DNA of 64,000 nt, from contig JAHLKX010000012.1 in assembly GCA_020444515.1 (NCBI GenBank), positions 48,910 through 112,909 of the forward strand, in the 5' to 3' direction. The notes under the pieces are model-generated. The model did not search any database and had not been told where the DNA came from. It saw only the letters and a list, made by a program, of their open reading frames with translations. Positions 27,239-37,752 of the stretch are shown one piece after another. Positions within the stretch are counted from its first letter, which is position 1. Each line of letters starts with the position of its first letter. This DNA comes from Bacteroidota bacterium. Lineage in GTDB: Bacteria > Bacteroidota > Bacteroidia > Bacteroidales > JAADJA01. A program made the translations under genes and the position numbers.

Positions 27239-28363
27239 ATGATACAGCGATATTTGTCAACACCCATCAAAGCCAACCTTAAAAGAGGTAATGTTACCAT
27301 ACTTTATGGTGCACGTAGAACCGGTAAAACAACACTGATGAATGAAATCAGCAGTTCATTATCAAATGAAAAAGTGCTAATACTCAATGGTGAAGATTTT
27401 GATGTTGCCAGTGTTTTATCCTCCCAAAAAGTTGAAACCCTTCGAAATCTTGTGACAGGATATGACTATTTGTTTATTGACGAAGCCCAGAATATTCCAT
27501 CGATCGGAAAAAATTTAAAGCTTTTGGTAGATACACAAAATTATATTTCAATTTTTGCAACAGGTTCGGCCTCTTTCGAATTAAAAGGCCAGTTAGGAGA
27601 ACCATTAACAGGTAGATCGAGATTTTTCAACCTTTATCCATTCAACTTAAGCGAAATATCCAAAGGATATTTGGAAGCCCTTAATAAACTTCCAGAATTA
27701 TTGATTTATGGGTCTTATCCACAGGTGATTATGGAAGAGAATTTGAAAGAAAAACGTCATCTGCTTGAAAATATCAGAAACGGATATCTGCTGAAAGATG
27801 TATTGCAATTAGAGAATATCAAAGACAGCCTGTTTATTATGAACCTTCTAAGGTTGCTTTCCTACCAGGTAGGTAATGATGTTTCGTTCAACGAACTGGC
27901 CAGAAATCTGAATACGACAGTAAAAACCATTCAACGTTATTTAGATATTCTAGAAAAAGCATTTATTATTTTCCGATTGTATGGATATAGCCAAAATTTA
28001 AGGAAAGAATTGTCAAAATCTCCCCGCTTTTATTTTTGGGATAACGGAATAAGAAATGCAGTGATCTCCAACTTCAGTTCGATTGAAGCCAGGGATGACA
28101 CCGGTAAACTTTGGGAAAACTTTTGTATTTCTGAGAGAATAAAAAAACAAAACTATAACGAAACATTTTCGAACTTTTACTTTTGGAGAACTTATGACAG
28201 GCAGGAAATTGACCTGATTGAAGTTCAAGATGGAAAATTGTATGCTTTTGAATTTAAATGGGGTGATAAAATAACCAAAGTACCCCGGGCTTTCAGTTTA
28301 AATTACCCGGATGCTAAATTTAATATTATAAACAGAGAGAGTTTTTTTGATTTTCTAATGTAA
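27239..28363 (+). CDS. AAA-type ATPase with DUF4143 C-terminal domain
   Basis: This 374-residue cytoplasmic protein belongs to the ATPases with a C-terminal DUF4143 domain. Walker A is GARRTGKTT with Lys at about 30, Walker B is YDYLFIDEAQNI near 80, and a sensor-like FATGSASFELKG follows. The C-terminal part carries KSPRFYFWDNGIRNAVI and a nuclease-like ending EIDLIEVQDGKLYAFEFKWG, whose ED...E-K pattern resembles a PD-(D/E)xK fold. The family is widespread, often next to mobile or toxin-like genes, and its role is unknown. It is the only plus-strand gene in the right two-thirds of the window. A perfect palindrome overlaps its promoter, suggesting self-control or control by a dimeric repressor. 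Confidence 0.88.
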   Translation: MIQRYLSTPIKANLKRGNVTILYGARRTGKTTLMNEISSSLSNEKVLILNGEDFDVASVLSSQKVETLRNLVTGYDYLFIDEAQNIPSIGKNLKLLVDTQNYISIFATGSASFELKGQLGEPLTGRSRFFNLYPFNLSEISKGYLEALNKLPELLIYGSYPQVIMEENLKEKRHLLENIRNGYLLKDVLQLENIKDSLFIMNLLRLLSYQVGNDVSFNELARNLNTTVKTIQRYLDILEKAFIIFRLYGYSQNLRKELSKSPRFYFWDNGIRNAVISNFSSIEARDDTGKLWENFCISERIKKQNYNETFSNFYFWRTYDRQEIDLIEVQDGKLYAFEFKWGDKITKVPRAFSLNYPDAKFNIINRESFFDFLM

Positions 28364-28381
28364 TCTTCTTACGTTACTTCA

Positions 28382-30451
28382 TTAACTATATTTAAAAGGA
28401 ATATCAAAAACTACCTTAGTTCCGGCCGGTTCATTTTGCTCATTCATCAGGTCGGAGATGATAAGCGATATCTTGTGTTTTAATTTTTTATTTAAAACCA
28501 TCAATCTTTCCCGTGTAATATCGGTCGCCATGCTCCTATGATCTTTTCTAAGTTTGTATCCAATCTCCTGCGCTTTTTGCCTCCCAATTCCGTCATCTTC
28601 TATTTCAAAAACAATCAAGTTTTCATTTAAAACAAATCGAATCTTTATATTCCCTTTGGCTTTCTTATGTTTAAATCCGTGTTCTATGGAATTTTCGATA
28701 AAGGGCTGGGCCAGCATGGGAGGGATTAGCATGTTTTCTGGATCGATCTTCTCATCTATCTCTATGGAAAAATCAAATTTATCCGGGAATCTGATTTTTT
28801 GTAATTCAAGATAATTTTCTATTGTACTCACCTCCTTTTCAAAGGGAATGTAATCCTGTGTGGAATTGTCCAGAATGGACCTGACCAACTCTGAAAATCT
28901 TGAAAGATATACACTTGCTTTTTTTGAATCCTGTCTGACCACAAAATTCTGTATACTGGCCAGGGAGTTAAAAATAAAATGCGGATTCATTTGAGACCGG
29001 AAAAGTTTTTGTTGCAAATTCAACATCTGTTGCTCCGTTTTTAACTTATTCTGGCGAATCAGAATATAGCCAAACATAATTACTACTATGAGTAATCCAC
29101 CTGATCCGAACAATAAATACCGGTTTTGATTTAAACGTGATTCCTTTAATTCATTTTCCAATGACAAGGTTGCAATCTGCTGATCTTTTCTTTCCGATTC
29201 ATATTTGATTTGCAACTCCATGGTTTCACGGCCTCGCAATATCTTATTCAAAGTATCCTTAGCATCTGAGTAAGCAATGTGATAATAAAGCGCCTCATTT
29301 TTTCTGTTTTTTGCATTATTGATCTGATATAATTTATTATACATTATTCTCCCCTGAGTCCAGTACAATTCTTTTAAATAAGCCGGGTTTAAGGGTCCGT
29401 AATACTCATGGCCATAGCTTATTATATTTTTAAGTGAATCGTACCTATATATTGAATTTCTTGTCAATATCTCATTGAAGATCTTTTCAGCATGTCTGTA
29501 ATAGTTTTCGGCAGTATTAAAATCGTTCATTTTATAGTATACTAATCCCAGATCGTTGGATGCTACCATTGTCCAATATAAAAATCCCCTTTTGTTAAAC
29601 CATTCGAATCCCTTTTGTTTAAAGTAAATAGCCGAATCCATCTTTCCTTCGGAGAAATAAATATCCCCCATCCAAATCAATGGACGATGTTTCAGAGCTT
29701 GTATATCCTGATTAATGTCAGGATATGAAAATGCTTCGTTAAAATAGAATTTGGCTTTTTCATTTTCACCTGTTGCAAAATTATAAGCGCCTACTAAAAA
29801 AGTTATGATGATCATTTCCGTACTGTCCATGTCGCTTTTCTTCCCGGTTTCAAACAATTCAAGTAAATACTCAAGTGATTTATCAAACCTGCCTATTGCG
29901 GCATAAGTGAAGCCGAGTCCTCCTTTAACATGAGCGATATCCATAATACTTCCAACAGAAGTACCTCCTTCCATAGGTTCACGGAATTTGTCCAGGGAAA
30001 TGTATCCATATTCCAGTGCTTTTTCATAATTTCCTACGAAATAATTGGATTCGGCAACTTCATAATATACCCGGGCTACCAAATATTTCATATCCAATTT
30101 TTCATAAATGCGAAGCGACTCGAGAAAGTTACCTACAGCATCGGGATAATTTCCCTGGTAGTAATGAAAACGACCAAAAGTCCTGTATGTTAATGCAATA
30201 CCCTCCTGGTAATCAATTTCATTTGACAGGCTCATGGCTTCCTGGGCATATTGTTCTCCCAATTTGAAATCTTTAAAGAAAAGGGAAAGTGCCAGTTTAT
30301 TCAATGTCTGAACACGTTCTTCCCCTTTTTGAGTAGGTAAGATTATTGAGAGACTATCCGTATTATATATTTTGAGGTCCTTGTATTTTTGCGAAAAACA
30401 ATCAGAAGTCAATGATACAATCAAAAGACAGATTATGAATTTGGATAGCAT
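28382..30451 (-). CDS. TPR-sensor histidine kinase, LytS type
   Basis: This 689-residue sensor has a signal or first membrane segment, about 400 periplasmic residues of TPR repeats (for example the EKALEYGYISLDKF and EKAKFYFNEAF helices), and a coiled coil. One membrane helix (LLFGSGGLLIVVIMFGYILI) lies near 455, followed by the His_kinase domain with the phospho-accepting His near 491 in MNPHFIFNSL. The ATP site follows (MLAQPFIENSIEHG, EDDGIGRQKA). It should phosphorylate the LytTR regulator encoded 75 bp upstream on the same strand. The TPR domain suggests that the signal is a peptide or a protein contact. A close relative is the kinase at 52539-55196. Confidence 0.9.
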   Translation of the reverse strand: MLSKFIICLLIVSLTSDCFSQKYKDLKIYNTDSLSIILPTQKGEERVQTLNKLALSLFFKDFKLGEQYAQEAMSLSNEIDYQEGIALTYRTFGRFHYYQGNYPDAVGNFLESLRIYEKLDMKYLVARVYYEVAESNYFVGNYEKALEYGYISLDKFREPMEGGTSVGSIMDIAHVKGGLGFTYAAIGRFDKSLEYLLELFETGKKSDMDSTEMIIITFLVGAYNFATGENEKAKFYFNEAFSYPDINQDIQALKHRPLIWMGDIYFSEGKMDSAIYFKQKGFEWFNKRGFLYWTMVASNDLGLVYYKMNDFNTAENYYRHAEKIFNEILTRNSIYRYDSLKNIISYGHEYYGPLNPAYLKELYWTQGRIMYNKLYQINNAKNRKNEALYYHIAYSDAKDTLNKILRGRETMELQIKYESERKDQQIATLSLENELKESRLNQNRYLLFGSGGLLIVVIMFGYILIRQNKLKTEQQMLNLQQKLFRSQMNPHFIFNSLASIQNFVVRQDSKKASVYLSRFSELVRSILDNSTQDYIPFEKEVSTIENYLELQKIRFPDKFDFSIEIDEKIDPENMLIPPMLAQPFIENSIEHGFKHKKAKGNIKIRFVLNENLIVFEIEDDGIGRQKAQEIGYKLRKDHRSMATDITRERLMVLNKKLKHKISLIISDLMNEQNEPAGTKVVFDIPFKYS

Positions 30452-30526
30452 ATTGATGATATTTTAATTACTTCTTTGACTTTTTTGAGATTATAAGATA
30501 TGTATGTCTTAAATCATATCTCTTTT

Positions 30527-31282
30527 TTAATTCCCGGCTATGCTCTCAAACAACTCCAGTAATCTCTCCCTTGCACGGGAAGAAACTGGAATTTTTTGAT
30601 CATTCGACATTACCACCAAGCCTCCTTCCTGTTTTTCAAAACGTTTAATGTGCTGAAGGTTGACCAGGTGGGACCGGTGTACCCTGAAAAATCCAACATT
30701 CGATAACAACTCATCGTATTCTTTCAGTACTTTCGATACCACAATTTTATTTTCATTTACCGATTCGATCACCGTATAGCAATCATCCGATTGACAGTGA
30801 ATAATGTCACGTGTATTCAGCAAATAGATATTATCTGCCGTCTTTATGACAATCTTTTTATTTTGGGTACTTAACCGGTCAATGTTTTCTTTGAGGGCTT
30901 CCAGTTGTGTTGTAAAGGTTTGTTGAACCAGTCTTTCAGCCCTTTCAACTGCTTCTGTAAGTTTCTCCGGATTTATAGGTTTCAGCAGGTAATCCACCGC
31001 ACTGAACCGGAAAGCCTCTATGGCATGCTTTTCATAAGCTGTAATGAAAATAATCTTAAAATTGATGGTATCAAACGCTTGCAAAAGATCGAAGCCGGTA
31101 CCGTCATCCATCCTGATATCCAACAAAACCAAATCCGGTAATTTATTTCGTATGGCTTTCATCCCTGTGACGACACCGTCAGCTTCCCCGACAATTTTCA
31201 CCTGTGGACAGTAATCATCCAGCATACTGACAAGTGTATCCCTCACATGGGTTTCGTCATCGATGATGATGGTGCGGAGCAT
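30527..31282 (-). CDS. LytTR-family response regulator
   Basis: This 251-residue regulator is encoded just upstream of a TPR-LytS kinase and is most likely its partner. The receiver domain has the acidic pair IIIDDE at about 8-9, the phospho-accepting Asp at 55 (LVLLDIRMDDG) and Lys at 101 (YLLKPI). The LytTR DNA-binding domain occupies about 148-245 (VIESVNENKIVV, FFRVHRSHLVN). The start is MLRTIIIDDE at 31282; the longer frame adds 11 basic, unrelated residues. Its likely targets are the direct repeats of the LytTR-type promoters in this window. A weak -7-like TACCTTTA lies at 31303-31310. Confidence 0.92.
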   Translation of the reverse strand: MLRTIIIDDETHVRDTLVSMLDDYCPQVKIVGEADGVVTGMKAIRNKLPDLVLLDIRMDDGTGFDLLQAFDTINFKIIFITAYEKHAIEAFRFSAVDYLLKPINPEKLTEAVERAERLVQQTFTTQLEALKENIDRLSTQNKKIVIKTADNIYLLNTRDIIHCQSDDCYTVIESVNENKIVVSKVLKEYDELLSNVGFFRVHRSHLVNLQHIKRFEKQEGGLVVMSNDQKIPVSSRARERLLELFESIAGN

Positions 31283-31398
31283 TTGGTTTTTTATTTTTTT
31301 TATAAAGGTAAGCATAAAGTTGAAAATTCCAGATTACAAAAATCAATTTCCAAGAAATCAAATGAAACAACCCATCACCAGTTATGGTGTTCTTGAAT

Positions 31399-34350
31399 TT
31401 ATCTTAATATAACAAACTTTTTTGTCACCTCTTCATCCCCAATCTTCAACCGGATAAAATAGATACCCTCTTGCAGAAATGTAATATCCATTGTTACATG
31501 GCTGGAGCTAAATTTCTGTTTTTTAACAATCAGACCTGAGCTATTGAAGATAATCATCGATTGAATATTTCCGCTGTTGGTAATATGAAGCTTATCTTTT
31601 GCCGGATTGGGGAACAAACTGATTCCTGTTGTACTATTAACTCCTATGTGTGTAGCAAGAGAATCAACATGGATATAATCCAATTTTACCAGTGTATCTG
31701 CGCCATAAGAATTTGTAACAATCAGCTTAACGTAGTATTCACCCGGTATATCGTAAAAAATTACAGGATCTTGTTCCGTTGATGTTTCAGGTGTTCCACC
31801 TTCAAAAAACCATTCCCAGTTAGTGGGATTATTCCCTGACAGATCAGTAAATTGTACAGAATCTCCCTCAACGATAAGTGTTGTATCTGCAACAAAATTT
31901 GCATTGGGAACGAAGATATCCAGGAATTCACAAATACGTTTCAATAGCTCTTGACGGGTGCTTGGAAATGATGCATCTTGAAGCTCGGCCAGTGCATAGC
32001 TTAAATAAAATACTTTATGTCCAAAGGTTGCTGATCCGTCAAACATAATTGAAACATTTCCATAATTGTTTTCATAAAACGGAATTATGGCTCCGGAATC
32101 TGATTCAAGTTCATCAATATACCAGTTATATAGCTGGTTCGATCCTGTAAATGACATTCCTTCACAGGGGCTGCCAGAAATGCCAATCAGATAATCGATT
32201 GGATTTTGTGTGGCTACAATTGCATGATTGCTTACCCCGAACAATTCTTTCATCTCCAGATAATTTTGATAACCAAAAAATGAAGCCCCTGTAAACATTC
32301 CACCCATTTCAATATATAAATTACCTCCGTTCTCCAGGTACTCCTGGCATATCAGCGAATGCTCTTCAGTGAAAAAGTATCCTTTGTCCAGATACATATC
32401 AAAATTTCCGTGCGATAAAAAAACTGCGTCAAATCCCTTAAATGAAATAGGATAAGTATTTGTATATGTGTTTTCTATTCCTGAAGAATTAAGATATGAT
32501 TTAATAAATGTGCCGCTATAATCCTGACCGTTTTCTTCTCCTTCAAATACAAGTACACCTGAAGGAGCTACCAGAAGGTCAAAAGTGGTATCCGGAAAAT
32601 ATACAATTGGTTTATTTGTTTCAATATTAACCGAAAACCGAGCAAAATGAGAGCTTGCTGTTTCACTTACTTTTATATGCAATTGGTCTTCAATTAAGAA
32701 ATAACCATCAGGTGGAATATTAGCAGTGGCATTGCCATCAATAATGATTATTTCCTGATCATCTGATTGAATGGTAATGTTTACATCGTCTTCACCCAAA
32801 CACGGAATATAATTTCGGAATGTCATATTTAATGTAACCGCTTCACCGGGTGCAAGTATTTCATCATTATTTTCATCCTGGGGATCAAGTTTTTTAAGCA
32901 TCAGTTTTAATTCCTGAGGTACATTTGCAGACGCAGTGTCCAGTGCCCGAAAAGCATTTATCCGGCCACTTCCTAATTTATTTTGGTATTGGGGATTTAA
33001 CCAGTCAATACTGTCAGCTGTACTTATAATCCTAGTTATTAACTGGTCATTGGTCCACGTCGGATGATAAGACTTTAAAAGCCCCAGAGTTCCGGAAATG
33101 ACCGGGCAGGCCATTGAAGTACCCATTATCGTCGTATATACACCATTTGGCAAAGTACTTAGTATTTGACCTGGGGCACAAATATCAACTGATGGGCCAA
33201 ATGAGGAATAAATTGCTATTATATCATTTTGATTTACTGCTGCTACACTTATTACTCCAGGGTAGGAGGCCGGATAATAGAGCCTTTCTGAATAATCATT
33301 TCCTGCAGCAGCTACAACAATACTACCAAGTCCGGTAACATACTCTATAACTTCCTCTTCTGCCTGTAATGATACAGGAGATGCCCAGCTGTTGCTTATA
33401 ATGTCTGCTCCGTTTTCTGCTGCATAAATTAACGCATCATAGTGGCCCCAGCCAAATTGATTATCCTCCTTCGCCAATAATGGCATAAAGGTGAGATTCC
33501 AGCTAATACTAGCTATACCCTGATGGTTATTTGTTCGTCCTGCTGCTATCCCTGCACAATGAGTACCGTGACCATTATTATTGGCACCGGCTATTGGAAT
33601 TGGGTCATTGGAATTCAGGAAAAAATTCCATCCGATAAAATCGTCTACAAAGCCATTTTCATCATCATCAGTATCATTCTCATCTCCAGGGTCTAATATC
33701 CACTCACCGTCTATATATTCTATTGTATGGCCATCCCCATCGGCATCCTCCCCCAGATTTTGCCATAAGTTATCTGTAAGATCAGGATGCTTCCAATCAA
33801 CTCCGCAATCATTAATTGCAATGATAACATTAGCTCCATCTTCACCATGATGTATGTCCCATGCTTCCGGTGCAAATATTTGAACAAGATGATTGCATTG
33901 CGGATACAGTGAATCGTTGGGATAATCTAAAAAAAATTTGAGAGAGATAGGTTCGGCATATTCAATATTTGGGTCTTTGGAAAACTCGTCGGCAACTTTT
34001 TTCACAGGATAATTTTCTGGAAATTCAATCCTGTAAATTCTTGAAAGGTCTGGCATTCCTTTTTTCAGTTTATTTGGATTATACCCGAATCTTTTTTCTA
34101 TCAGATTCACTTCGTATTTATTGGCCTTTGCATCGAGCGAAGGGATATTAAAAGAGACTTTTCCTTTTTGTTTATTAAAATTCCCAACTCCCGCTTTTAC
34201 CTTAATGGTGATCATCCCCTTGTAAAATAAGGGTTGGTTGTTTCCGAGTGAAAATGATGTCGTTTGCTGACCGTCATTTTTTTCTATTAGCATCATCGAG
34301 GTCGTTCCCAAGACCAGGAGAGCTGCGAATAATAGGTTGAATTTTTTCAT
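31399..34350 (-). CDS. T9SS-exported subtilisin-family (S8) protease with PKD domain
   Basis: This 983-residue paralogue of the subtilase at 17532-20498 has the same layout: signal, propeptide, S8 domain, about 300-residue middle region, PKD domain (NWEWFFEGGTPETS) and T9SS sorting domain (LFPNPAKD to KKFVILR). The triad is Asp near 181, His near 261 (GHGTHCAGIAAG) and Ser near 412 (GTSMACP). The Asp motif is IAINDCGVDWKHPD, where the usual Ser/Thr after Asp is Cys. The acidic insert with DGDG and DENDTDDDENG suggests calcium binding. It follows two LRR genes on the same strand, so both subtilases close a three-gene unit of surface proteins. Confidence 0.9.
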   Translation of the reverse strand: MKKFNLLFAALLVLGTTSMMLIEKNDGQQTTSFSLGNNQPLFYKGMITIKVKAGVGNFNKQKGKVSFNIPSLDAKANKYEVNLIEKRFGYNPNKLKKGMPDLSRIYRIEFPENYPVKKVADEFSKDPNIEYAEPISLKFFLDYPNDSLYPQCNHLVQIFAPEAWDIHHGEDGANVIIAINDCGVDWKHPDLTDNLWQNLGEDADGDGHTIEYIDGEWILDPGDENDTDDDENGFVDDFIGWNFFLNSNDPIPIAGANNNGHGTHCAGIAAGRTNNHQGIASISWNLTFMPLLAKEDNQFGWGHYDALIYAAENGADIISNSWASPVSLQAEEEVIEYVTGLGSIVVAAAGNDYSERLYYPASYPGVISVAAVNQNDIIAIYSSFGPSVDICAPGQILSTLPNGVYTTIMGTSMACPVISGTLGLLKSYHPTWTNDQLITRIISTADSIDWLNPQYQNKLGSGRINAFRALDTASANVPQELKLMLKKLDPQDENNDEILAPGEAVTLNMTFRNYIPCLGEDDVNITIQSDDQEIIIIDGNATANIPPDGYFLIEDQLHIKVSETASSHFARFSVNIETNKPIVYFPDTTFDLLVAPSGVLVFEGEENGQDYSGTFIKSYLNSSGIENTYTNTYPISFKGFDAVFLSHGNFDMYLDKGYFFTEEHSLICQEYLENGGNLYIEMGGMFTGASFFGYQNYLEMKELFGVSNHAIVATQNPIDYLIGISGSPCEGMSFTGSNQLYNWYIDELESDSGAIIPFYENNYGNVSIMFDGSATFGHKVFYLSYALAELQDASFPSTRQELLKRICEFLDIFVPNANFVADTTLIVEGDSVQFTDLSGNNPTNWEWFFEGGTPETSTEQDPVIFYDIPGEYYVKLIVTNSYGADTLVKLDYIHVDSLATHIGVNSTTGISLFPNPAKDKLHITNSGNIQSMIIFNSSGLIVKKQKFSSSHVTMDITFLQEGIYFIRLKIGDEEVTKKFVILR

Positions 34351-34382
34351 GATCCTAAATTTTTGAATAAAGTATTAGGTAT

Positions 34383-34426
34383 GGAGCAAAGTACAAATAG
34401 GATCTATGCCGCAGGCGCTTTGCTCC
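34383..34426 (-). other. Intergenic inverted repeat before the second subtilase
   Basis: GGAGCAAAG (34383-34391) pairs perfectly with CTTTGCTCC (34418-34426). It lies between the LRR gene's stop and the subtilase start, without a U tract. The other subtilase has a hairpin in the same place. Confidence 0.45.
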
Positions 34427-34433
34427 GTGCTGT

Positions 34434-37400
34434 TTATAGTTTTATAATTTTTCGTGTTTCTTCCTGATCATTGATTTGCATATGGATAAAGTAAATTCCT
34501 GGTGGCAAACCGTCTGCCTGCCAAATGACCTTATCCACTCCTATGTGACTGCCTTCTTGTTTAAATTCTTCTATCACCTGGCCGATTTGATTGTATATTT
34601 TAATTTCAGTAATACCAGGTTTAATTATTTCATAAGTGATGTTTATAGCAGTTGAAAAGGGATTGGGATGGATAGACAGATTTTCAGGGAGTTTTCCCTC
34701 ATCAATCGAAACATACTCACAAGCCTCTATGACTTCTTCCGGGCTGTTGCAACCGGGGGCATTGTCACCAATCGCTATTGTACCATTTAAACTTGCCAGG
34801 TAATTACAAATACTTGTAATTGCGCATTCTGATAAATTACTGTTTGAATAAATTTGAAGCCAGGAGATTGAACCTGCATCTATATTGTCTAAACCTGATA
34901 AACTTTCAAGAGAATCATTATGATTTATATATAAATTACCATTTATAGCACTTAGGTTGTTTAAACCAGACATGTTGTTTAAGCTTTTTACGCCAACTAT
35001 TTTCAAATCACCTCCAACATATGCCAAATTTTGTAAGCCTGAAAGGCTTGTAAGTGATTTATTGCCCCAAATATTAAGTTCACCTCCTATGGAATTTATA
35101 TTATTCAATCCTGCTATACTACTAAGTGAATCGTTACTCATGACCCTTAAGTTTCCCCCGATTGATGTCAGTGAATCTAATGCCATAATACTTTTTAATG
35201 AGGCATTGCCTTGCTGAATATAACCCAATTCAAAATCACCACCAATGAATTTTAACCTTTCCAGACCAGCAAAATCAATTAGCGCAGGGTTGCTTTGAAT
35301 AAAAAAATCTTCTGAAATAGAAGACAAATTATTCAAGCCTTCCAAGTGTAGAATTGCATTGTTTCCCCGAATTGATACCAATCCTTCTACAGATGTAATA
35401 TTATTCAGCCCTGAAAGACTATTCAGACCCATATTATTACCAACACGTAAATCTCCGTGAATAGATATTAAATTTGCCAGTGCAACTATGTTTGTAAGCG
35501 AATCATTTCCAATAATTATCAAGTCCCCACCCATTGATAACAGATTTTGCATTCCGGTTAAGCTCTTTAAAGAATAATTATCATAAATATGTATACCTCC
35601 CCCTATATTCGTCAGGTTATCAAGACCTGATAGATCAATCAGGGAAGGGTTTCCACAACCCCCGCCAACGTTTGGAAATCCAATATAAAGATCACCTTGC
35701 ATGTAGCTTAAGTTATCTAATCCTGATAAGTTTATGAGTTGCTCATTATTTATTAGTACAAGGCCTCCTCCAATTGAAGTTAAATTGCTTAGTTCAGTTA
35801 AATTTGTTATGGTATTGATACATTCAATCCATAGATCTCCACCGATATAATTCATATTATCCAATCCGCTTAGACTTGTCATCATTTTGTTGTACTTAAT
35901 CTGAAGATCACCTCCAATGGAAGTCAAAACATTTAGACCATTCAAATTTGCTATGCTACCAGAATAGGAATCTGAAATTATTACATTCCCTTCAATCTCA
36001 GTGCAATTGGGATAATTGAATTGAAAACTATCCACCTGGGCCTGGGTGGTAAATGTGATTCCTTCAGGCAGACATGAATTTTCACAAGCCTCCATGACTT
36101 CTTCCAGGCTGTTGCATCCGGGGCTGTTTTCCTGGATTACAATATTGCCATTGGGGCTCGATAAATAGGCACAAATACTTTCGGCTTCACAATTCGATAA
36201 TGAAGAATTATGATCAATATATAAATTATTAACGGAACTGGCATTTATGTTTTCCAGCCCTTCTAAACTGGTTAGAATGCCATTATTCTGGATGATCAGA
36301 TCACCACCGATGGAACTTACATTTTCCAATCCAGCTAAACTGGAAATTGAAGGATTGGGGGGGATTGTCCCAAAGACTGTCCAGTAACCTATTTTTAGAT
36401 TTCCACCAATTGAACTCAGATTTTCCAATCCGGTCAAACCGGTGAGCATATCGTTACAAAATATTTCAAGGTTTCCACCAATTGAAACCAAATTTTCAAG
36501 GCCGCAAACACTCGTCAGGGATGGATTGCCATTGCAGGAAAAACCGTTGACAGCATCAAAATTCAAACCGCCTATAATAAGATCCCCTTCTAAAATGGTC
36601 AAATTGTTGAGGCCGTTTAAATTGGTAAATGATTGGTTGTCCCAAATTTCGAGATTGCCTTCGATTAAAACAAGGTTATTAAGGCCTGTCAAACATGTCA
36701 GGGCATCATTTGACTTAATCTTCAGATCACCACCGATGGAAGCCAGGTTTTCCAAACCCGATAAACTACTCAAAGATTGATTTCCTGTCAGTCCATTTAA
36801 ACCATATCCTATATTCAGATTTCCCCCAATGGTTGTAAGGTTTTCCAGTCCTGTAAAACTCATCAGGGAATCATTTCCCCTAATATGGAATTCACCACCT
36901 ATGGAAATCAGATTTTCCAATCCCGACATATCGTACAATGCATCCATATTCAAAATCTGGAGGTCTCCGCCAATACTGTCTAAATTATTCAGGCCTGCCA
37001 GGCTTGTCAGATTATCTTGTGCAACATATGGATGTCCAAAATTTAAATCCCCTCCAACAACTTTCAGGTTTTCAAGTCCTGTAAGGCTTTTGAGGGTATA
37101 TTCGACTATGGAAAAATCCTCTTCGATAAAGGTGAGGCTGTCCAATCCGGATAAATTGGTCAGGGAATCGTTACTATACATTCTCAAATAGCCACCGATA
37201 GAAGTCAGGCTGGTTAATCCCGTTAATGTGTTAAGCGCATCATTATCCGCAATGCTTAGGTCACCGCCGATGGATGAAAGGTTGCATATTCCGGATAAGC
37301 TCGTCAGGGACGGATTTCCACCAACATTTTGTAAACCTAAATGAAGATGGGTTCCAATAGTAGTGATATTCTCCAGTCCTGTTAAACTGCACAAATTGCT

Positions 37401-37715
37401 ATTTTGAATAATCTCAACACCACCTCCTATGTGTGTTAGATTATCAAGGCCTGCCAGGTTTATCAGGGAAACAGTGTATTTAATAACCAGGTTCCCCCCG
37501 ATAGTATTAAGTACACTCAGTCCATTTAAATTGGTGATATTATCACCCTGAATTACAACGTTTCCCTCTATTTCAGTGCAAATTGGATAATTGATATGAA
37601 AACTATCAATCTGTTCCTGGGTTGTGAAAGTGATTCCTTCAGGCAGGCAGGGTTGAGAAATTGAAGCTAATTGGAGAGATAGCAGCACTAAAATTAAAAG
37701 TGTTACTTTTTTCAT
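34434..37715 (-). CDS. T9SS-exported LRR protein with two repeat modules
   Basis: This 1,093-residue protein has a signal peptide and two similar modules (about 20-545 and 545-1010). Each opens with a Cys-containing cap (CLPEGITFTTQ and CTEIEGNV), runs through about fifteen 23-24 residue repeats of the NLTSIGGDLxIxxN type, and closes with a Cys-bearing cap (SICAYLSSPNG and NSPGCNSLEEV). The repeat resembles receptor L-domain or LRR solenoids used for binding. A T9SS sorting domain (IHPNPFST to RKIIKL) ends the protein. No catalytic site is seen, so an adhesion or ligand-binding role is inferred. The ATG is preceded by GGAGGT at 37720-37725. The next gene upstream, 87 bp away, is a close paralogue. 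Confidence 0.86.
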   Translation of the reverse strand: MKKVTLLILVLLSLQLASISQPCLPEGITFTTQEQIDSFHINYPICTEIEGNVVIQGDNITNLNGLSVLNTIGGNLVIKYTVSLINLAGLDNLTHIGGGVEIIQNSNLCSLTGLENITTIGTHLHLGLQNVGGNPSLTSLSGICNLSSIGGDLSIADNDALNTLTGLTSLTSIGGYLRMYSNDSLTNLSGLDSLTFIEEDFSIVEYTLKSLTGLENLKVVGGDLNFGHPYVAQDNLTSLAGLNNLDSIGGDLQILNMDALYDMSGLENLISIGGEFHIRGNDSLMSFTGLENLTTIGGNLNIGYGLNGLTGNQSLSSLSGLENLASIGGDLKIKSNDALTCLTGLNNLVLIEGNLEIWDNQSFTNLNGLNNLTILEGDLIIGGLNFDAVNGFSCNGNPSLTSVCGLENLVSIGGNLEIFCNDMLTGLTGLENLSSIGGNLKIGYWTVFGTIPPNPSISSLAGLENVSSIGGDLIIQNNGILTSLEGLENINASSVNNLYIDHNSSLSNCEAESICAYLSSPNGNIVIQENSPGCNSLEEVMEACENSCLPEGITFTTQAQVDSFQFNYPNCTEIEGNVIISDSYSGSIANLNGLNVLTSIGGDLQIKYNKMMTSLSGLDNMNYIGGDLWIECINTITNLTELSNLTSIGGGLVLINNEQLINLSGLDNLSYMQGDLYIGFPNVGGGCGNPSLIDLSGLDNLTNIGGGIHIYDNYSLKSLTGMQNLLSMGGDLIIIGNDSLTNIVALANLISIHGDLRVGNNMGLNSLSGLNNITSVEGLVSIRGNNAILHLEGLNNLSSISEDFFIQSNPALIDFAGLERLKFIGGDFELGYIQQGNASLKSIMALDSLTSIGGNLRVMSNDSLSSIAGLNNINSIGGELNIWGNKSLTSLSGLQNLAYVGGDLKIVGVKSLNNMSGLNNLSAINGNLYINHNDSLESLSGLDNIDAGSISWLQIYSNSNLSECAITSICNYLASLNGTIAIGDNAPGCNSPEEVIEACEYVSIDEGKLPENLSIHPNPFSTAINITYEIIKPGITEIKIYNQIGQVIEEFKQEGSHIGVDKVIWQADGLPPGIYFIHMQINDQEETRKIIKL

Positions 37716-37719
37716 GATG

Positions 37720-37725
37720 ACCTCC
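37720..37725 (-). promoter_or_regulatory. Strong Shine-Dalgarno site
   Basis: GGAGGT on the minus strand, 4 bp before the ATG at 37715. Confidence 0.65.
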
Positions 37726-37752
37726 GTGTTTGTTGCGAGTTGCTGGATACTT

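Noticed and set aside
34351..34433. A LytTR array directly before the second subtilase gene
   Set aside because: No ACGTT-type repeat and no -7 box at the fixed distance; the gene is better explained as the last one in an operon.
36442..37191. Plus-strand open frames opposite the LRR genes
   Set aside because: They are mirror images of the repeat coding on the minus strand, with Ser/Pro/Lys-rich sequence and no start signals.
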